The position numbers and the translations under genes were made by a program. The notes under the pieces were generated by a model, which was not told the origin of the DNA, did not search any database, and was given only the letters and a program-made list of their open reading frames with translations. This document shows, piece by piece, positions 60,301 through 64,000 of a stretch of 64,000 bases of DNA. Location of the stretch: the NCBI RefSeq assembly GCF_901709675.1, contig NC_051096.1:1541001-1605000 (forward strand). Reading direction: 5' to 3'. Source of the DNA: Syngnathus acus (taxonomy: Eukaryota; Chordata; Actinopteri; Syngnathiformes; Syngnathidae). Positions within the stretch are counted from its first letter, which is position 1; every line of letters starts with the position of its first letter.

Positions 60301-61928
60301 GAGGGGGGGGTTGTCGGCTCCCTAACTCAATAACGAGGCTCCGTCTACCCCTTCCTCCGGCGCAGGTCATGCAGGTGGTGCGCGAGCAGATCATGCGAGC
60401 GCTGACGCTGAAGCCTAACTCACTGGACCAGTTCAAGAGTCGCCTGCAGAATCTGAGCTACGCCGAGATCCTCAAGATACGACAGTCGGAAAGGATGAAT
60501 CAGGAGGACTTCCAGTCCCGCCCCATCCTGTGAGTCGCCCTTAGCTTCAGCCCTTTAGGAAAAAACGATGGCGATTCTGTGTTAGCGTGTGCAACAGGAT
60601 GCTAACGTATTCTGCCATGTGCACCTGGTTGCCTGCCTGCCGCAGGGAGCTGAGGGAGAAGATCCAGCCGGAGATTATGGAGCTGATCAAACAGCAAAGG
60701 CTCAATCGACTGTGTGAAGGAACGTGCTTCAGGAAGATCAGCAGTCGAAGGAGACAAGGTGACAAGCTAGCATTAGTAGCAATTCCTGGCTTCGAATGGG
60801 CAGTGGAGCACCACTGGCAGCTAGCATCATCCACTGCTAGCAGCAGTGTTTTCAGATGTCATATGGACATGTGTGCACACACAAACACACAGTTGCTAGT
60901 GTCCTCCACACCACCCACAGGTCCGTCTGCTCCCCGTGGACCGGAGCCACCAAACGTGTCTTTTTCCGGGCCTACGCTGCCTAACTGCAGGCTACCAATT
61001 TCATTCAAAGACGCTCATTTGCTGCCAAAGGTTTCAGTGACTCATCTGTCCGCCCTGTTTTTTTGTCCCGCTGCTAGACAAATTCTGGTACTGCCGGCTG
61101 TCCCCCAATCACAAGGTCCTGCACTACGGGGACCTCGAGGAGAGTCCTCAAGGGGAGGTACCCCACGATTCTCTGCAGGACAAATGTGAGTGCTGCCAGT
61201 TTGTGACATGAGCACAAGATAACATGTCGATAATTAACGGCGCGCACGTTTCTCCGCAGTGCCCGTGGCCGACATCAAGGCGGTCATTACGGGGAAAGAC
61301 TGCCCGCATATGAAAGAGAAGGGCGCTCTCAAGCAGAACAAGGTATGCTCATGCTAATGAAAAGCGCCAAGAGCATGAGTGTGAACGTATTCTTGACCAG
61401 CTCGTGATGATGATTCGCTCTCCCTCCAGGAGGTGCTGGAGTTAGCCTTCTCCATCCTCTACGAGTCGGACGAGTATTTAAACTTTATCGCTCCGGACAA
61501 GCACGAGGTGAGCTGAACTAATGCGGTGAAGTGGCTTTTTAACTACGGGTGCAAGCTGCAAACGAGAAGCTACCGCGAGACGACGAGTAGCTAAATGCAG
61601 CCATAGGCTCCATGTAGTTGTACCCAGAAGTTTATATGTATTTTCCTTTTTATAGTTTCTTAACGGCAATATTTAAGTGTGTTGTCAATACTTTTTTTTT
61701 TTTTCCACCCCTGGGTCCCATGTCCAGTACTGCGTGTGGACCGACGGCCTGAACGCGCTCCTGGGCAAGGAGATGGGCAGTGACTACACCAAATCCGACA
61801 TGGACACGCTGCTCACTATGGAGATGAAGCTACGCCTGCTGGACCTGGAGAACATTCAGATCCCTGAAGCGCCGCCCCCTATTCCCAAAGAGCCCAGCAA
61901 CTATGACTTTGTTTACGATTGTAACTAG
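48350..61928 (+). CDS. elmo1: Engulfment and cell motility protein 1
   Basis: ELMO1 binds DOCK180-family proteins to form a Rac guanine-nucleotide exchange factor, acting below RhoG in phagocytosis and migration. Twenty-one coding exons join in frame to 727 aa, the human length: 48350-48427, 49188-49228, 49351-49420, 49498-49548, 49681-49850, 50715-50750, 51812-51911, 51977-52128, 52417-52495, 53025-53075, 53157-53279, 54189-54323, 54502-54606, 54695-54803, 58143-58279, 60366-60529, 60646-60758, 61078-61185, 61260-61342, 61430-61507 and 61728-61928. Order by homology: Ras-binding-like domain (about 1-113), armadillo-like region, ELMO domain (about 319-492), PH domain (about 555-676), autoregulatory helix and the C-terminal proline motif APPPIPKEP, ending NYDFVYDCN. 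The ATG sits in GCCGCCATGC, a near-perfect start context, in an exon beginning at 48293. Donor 49421 is weak (GTTTGG). Identity to ELMO1 rather than ELMO2 is clear at both termini. Confidence 0.98.
52843..52884 (+). other. Candidate 42-nt cassette exon of elmo1
   Basis: Between exons ending 52495 and starting 53025, a strong acceptor (long pyrimidine tract, ...CACGCTAG) and the consensus donor ACA|GTAAGT bracket exactly 14 open codons, [14 protein letters not shown], in phase with both neighbours. Inclusion would insert 14 residues after Q259. From memory, ELMO2 carries an extra segment (DKHLNPLDLPVT) at this same junction that canonical ELMO1 lacks, and the two peptides align ([13 protein letters not shown]). 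Confidence 0.6.
53411..54086 (-). mobile_element. Tigger/pogo-like non-autonomous element, copy 2
   Basis: A 676-bp element with the same inverted ends (CAGTCAAACTTCGG ... CCGAGGTTTGACTG) and TA flanks. It matches the copy at 23409-24102 in reverse complement over most of its length, including the MPPKK-like start (reverse strand near 53850). It is in the elmo1 intron between exons ending 53279 and starting 54189. Confidence 0.8.
54873..56719 (-). mobile_element. Rex3 non-LTR retrotransposon, 5'-truncated
   Basis: Minus-strand frames give reverse-transcriptase blocks in order: [61 protein letters not shown], the catalytic FADD box ([14 protein letters not shown]), then [20 protein letters not shown] and the C-terminal [20 protein letters not shown]. 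Sites matching, as I recall them, the standard Rex3 PCR primers occur at about 55763 and 56312. The 3' end has the GATG/GGAT repeats typical of Rex3 (54873-54885). A 13-bp target-site duplication TTTTTCCATTTCA flanks it (54860-54872 and 56720-56732). Frameshifts, a 5' truncation that removes the endonuclease and a small internal insertion make it inactive. It lies antisense in the elmo1 intron 54804-58142. Confidence 0.93.
55992..56098 (+). mobile_element. Short retro-insert inside Rex3
   Basis: About 107 bp interrupts the Rex3 reverse-transcriptase frame. It ends with CAATAAACCTAAACCTAAAC, a LINE/SINE-like 3' tail, and AACTC occurs on both sides as a possible short duplication. It is probably a 5'-truncated insertion of another non-LTR element that landed after Rex3. 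Confidence 0.55.
58680..58708. repeat. Short CA-rich microsatellite
   Basis: CCCCCCCACACACACACACACGC just upstream of the candidate internal elmo1 promoter. Confidence 0.7.
58766..59082 (+). promoter_or_regulatory. Candidate internal promoter and alternative first exon of elmo1
   Basis: A CCAAT box (58766-58770), then a CpG-rich block (about 58920-59070), then an ATG (59070) and a consensus donor ACAT|GTAAGT after 59082 lie in the intron just before exon 16 (60366). Exon 16 begins with Val480-Met481. The known short human ELMO1 isoform has 247 aa, exactly residues 481-727, so a transcript from here would encode it from Met481. The upstream ATG is out of frame and would be a short uORF. Confidence 0.55.
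59986..60033. repeat. Perfect 22-bp inverted repeat with 4-nt loop
   Basis: Arms 59986-60007 and 60012-60033 are exact reverse complements around AGAC. They lie in the elmo1 intron before exon 16. Each arm contains CTCGAG and GCATGC, themselves palindromic. Confidence 0.95.
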
Positions 61929-62780
61929 TTTAGCTTAGTTTAGCCCTGCTGTATTCACTGGACCCCCCGACCCCCCTTGCGTCCCTTCTTCTCCTTCCTT
62001 AAAACTGGATGATTTCAAGAACTGTGATTGAGGATTCTCCCCTCCCCCCACTTTTCCTCTTTGCTATGAAGACCAGAAGAAACTAGAATGCATTCCCTTG
62101 AAGTCAAGAAACTCCTTTTTTATGATTTGTCCTCAGGGCTTCTGTGCGGGGAGGGACAGCCATGTTAGTTGTAATCCACTTGTTTATTTCCTGTCACATG
62201 ACACAAGTTTCACCATTATTGTGGCAGCTAAATGTTTTCCCCACACCATGAGAAGTACTGTACTTCACTCCTTGTCTGCTCAAGACTGTTACAACATTTT
62301 TTCCCCTTGTCACAAAGTCCCTGAACGACTGCTGTACACCACATTTCTGAGCAATATTTACTTTATCACTTAAGCCCCTATCCCACTGATTGCCCAACGT
62401 GTTCGAGAGTGTTAGATAAGCTAGCAAATGCTCGTCGCAGACCTTCACCAACAGTTTTGTTTTTCTTGTCGCAAGGACATTTTGAATATTTTCAAAAGTC
62501 CCTTGCAATACAGATGAACGTATGTTCAAACATTTGTGACCGCTACCTTTGCAAAAATTTGCAAATGTTGGCCCTTCAGTGGAATACTATCTTAAGTGTT
62601 TATTTTTTTATTGTAAAGCTGTTAATTTAGGGTGTGAAAAAGGGACGCTATTGTGTTGACAAAAATTTGAAGGTTAATGTACTTTTTTTGTTTTATTTAA
62701 AAACAGATCATGGTTGTGATTTCAAGTTTGATTTTTTTTATATAAATATATGTATAAAATACAGTATTTACAACCCCCAA
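61929..62780 (+). other. elmo1 3' UTR and downstream sequence
   Basis: AT-rich non-coding sequence following the elmo1 TAG. I could not identify an unambiguous AATAAA; ATAAAATAC near 62754-62762 is only suggestive. No other gene is supported. Confidence 0.5.
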
Positions 62781-62783
62781 CAA

Positions 62784-62998
62784 AAAAGCCCTAGTATACG
62801 TGGTGTTTTTGTTTAAGAAAAACAAGCCTTACTCAGTCTTTTTTTTTTTAACAAGAAAAGCCTTAATATACATGATCAATTTTTAAGAGAAAAACAGCCT
62901 TACTATACATGCTCACTTAAAAAAAAAAAAAAAAAAAAAAAGCCTTACTTTACATGGTCATTTTCTTGGTCAAGTAAAAAAAAGCCTTATATATTTAT
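62784..62998. repeat. Diverged minisatellite, ~38-bp unit
   Basis: Six imperfect units share AAAAAGCCTTACTATACATG followed by a T-rich spacer, starting near 62784, 62817, 62857, 62891, 62937 and 62976, with variable A and T runs. Confidence 0.75.
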
Positions 62999-63106
62999 AT
63001 TGATTCAGACTTTTACCACGAGAGGGCGACATAGCAATTCAAAACATCCCCCGCACTGTAAATTCGCATGGTTACGCAGTCCATTGTCTATATATATTTA
63101 TATATA

Positions 63107-63358
63107 TTACTTTGCTCAGTGGCAGAGTGTTCGCCTCTCAACTCTATGGTTGTGGGATCAATTCTCAACCCTGGTGACCATGTCGAAGTGTCCTTGAGCA
63201 AGACAATGAACCCCAAATTGCTCCACGTGGACCTGGCAGCGCCTTGCATTGCATCAGCCTCCAATTTTGTGAATGGGCGATTGTGAGCCATTGTAAAGCG
63301 CTTCGGGCACCAAGTGGTGTAGATAAAGCGCTATACATATGTGCAGGCAGTTTATATT
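63107..63358 (+). mobile_element. tRNA-derived SINE
   Basis: The head GCTCAGTGGCAGAGTGTTCG resembles a tRNA A box and GTGGGATCAATTC a B box. The body contains the fish-SINE phrase TTGAGCAAGACAATGAACCC and ends ...AAAGCGCTATACATATGTGC. A different family from the SINE at 9425. Confidence 0.75.
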
Positions 63359-63381
63359 TTATTTTCTATTATATTAATGAA

Positions 63382-63550
63382 GGAGGCGGCACGATGGAGC
63401 ACTGAATAGCACGTCCGCTTCATAGGTCAGAGGGCGTGGGTTTGATTCCAGCCCTCCCTGTGTGGAGTTTGCATGTTCTCCCCGTGCTTGCGTGGGTTTC
63501 CTCCGAGCAGTCCGGTTTCTTCCCACATCCCTAAAACATGCATGGTAGGC
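63382..63550 (+). mobile_element. Truncated fish tRNA-like SINE fragment
   Basis: GCGGCACGATGGAGCACTGA, a tRNA-like B box (GGGTTTGATTCC), then GTGTGGAGTTTGCATGTTCT and CCACATCCCTAAAACATGCA, a very common fish repeat. It stops at CATGGTAGGC, where a hAT-like end begins. Confidence 0.75.
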
Positions 63551-64000
63551 CAGTGTTTCCCAGCTTTTTTCATTCACGGCACACCTTTTCATTGGAAAAA
63601 ATCTCGAGGCACACCACCAACAAAAATCTGTGAGGTGTTACACCAGCTTCTCGCGCCTGAGTGGCTATCACAGTCAAGGTGTCTCGACTTGACTGTGCAT
63701 TTTATGTTAATGAAATATGAACAATCCAGGTTCTCCGGTTGAACTTCATGCTCTGCTTTCCATCGGACCACAAATGCACCACAGCCGTCATAGTGTCACT
63801 GTTAGCAAAAACACACAGCAACACACACATAAACTGATTACAATAATCGGTAATTGGTTCCAAGACCACCCGCGATAGGTGAAAATCCACGAAGTAGTGT
63901 CACCCTCTCATTTTTAACATACATAATTTTTTTGTGTATCAATAAATGTATATTAAACCATATAAGTGCATATGTTATTACAACATTAAATAATAGTTTC
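63551..64000. mobile_element. hAT-like left end, running off or merging with other repeats
   Basis: CAGTGTTTCCCAGC followed by a CGGCACACC block and a second CGAGGCACACCACC block is typical of a hAT end. No matching right end occurs before the window stops. A separate repeat fragment (GGTTCCAAGACCACCCGCGA) starts near 63857. Confidence 0.5.

Noticed and set aside
1-64000. CRISPR arrays, operons, riboswitches or prokaryotic mobile islands
   Set aside because: The genes are spliced vertebrate genes and the direct repeats found are microsatellites, minisatellites or transposon copies.

Overview
This window is a piece of a teleost fish nuclear genome. The genes are vertebrate with GT-AG introns, and the repeats are fish-typical: a Rex3 non-LTR retrotransposon, Tc1-like, hAT and Tigger-like DNA transposons, tRNA-derived SINEs and long (TG)n/(CA)n tracts. 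Compact introns suggest a small-genome percomorph, but the species cannot be fixed from sequence alone. No bacterial, viral or CRISPR feature was seen.

Five protein-coding genes can be assembled exon by exon, each with an uninterrupted frame. Two polypeptide N-acetylgalactosaminyltransferase genes lie in tandem on the minus strand: galnt12 (6902-10517, 560 aa) and a galnt4-like gene (12202-15488, 582 aa, with a non-coding 5' exon near 16785). They initiate mucin-type O-glycosylation in the Golgi and share exon structure, so they are an old tandem duplication. Three plus-strand genes follow: the C18orf21 homologue (21087-26895, 225 aa, Rpp21/Snm1-like zinc ribbon), rp9 (28059-33561, 207 aa, a zinc-knuckle protein linked to splicing) and elmo1 (48350-61928, 727 aa in 21 coding exons, the DOCK-partner Rac activator scaffold), with candidate elmo1 5' UTR exons at about 35.8 and 45.8 kb. 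The genes do not form a pathway. The rp9-elmo1 linkage matches human chromosome 7p14.

Layout: 1-6.9 kb is gene-free and rich in simple repeats; 6.9-17 kb holds the two galnt genes; 17-21 kb is gene-free; 21-27.7 kb is c18orf21; 28-34.4 kb is rp9, with a three-level nested transposon in intron 1; 35.8-62 kb is elmo1, with a long non-coding 5' part and a Rex3 copy in one intron; 62-64 kb is repeats.

The most interesting points are: (1) a 42-nt in-frame candidate cassette exon in elmo1, at the site where ELMO2 carries extra residues; (2) alternative promoter/first-exon signals in elmo1 and c18orf21 that would make N-terminally truncated proteins; (3) an intron-rich galnt4-like gene beside galnt12, although mammalian GALNT4 is intronless; (4) a GC-AG intron in galnt12; (5) two almost spacer-free palindromes; and (6) transposons nested with readable target-site duplications. 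No wholly new system was found; the novelty is in isoform structure and repeat architecture.
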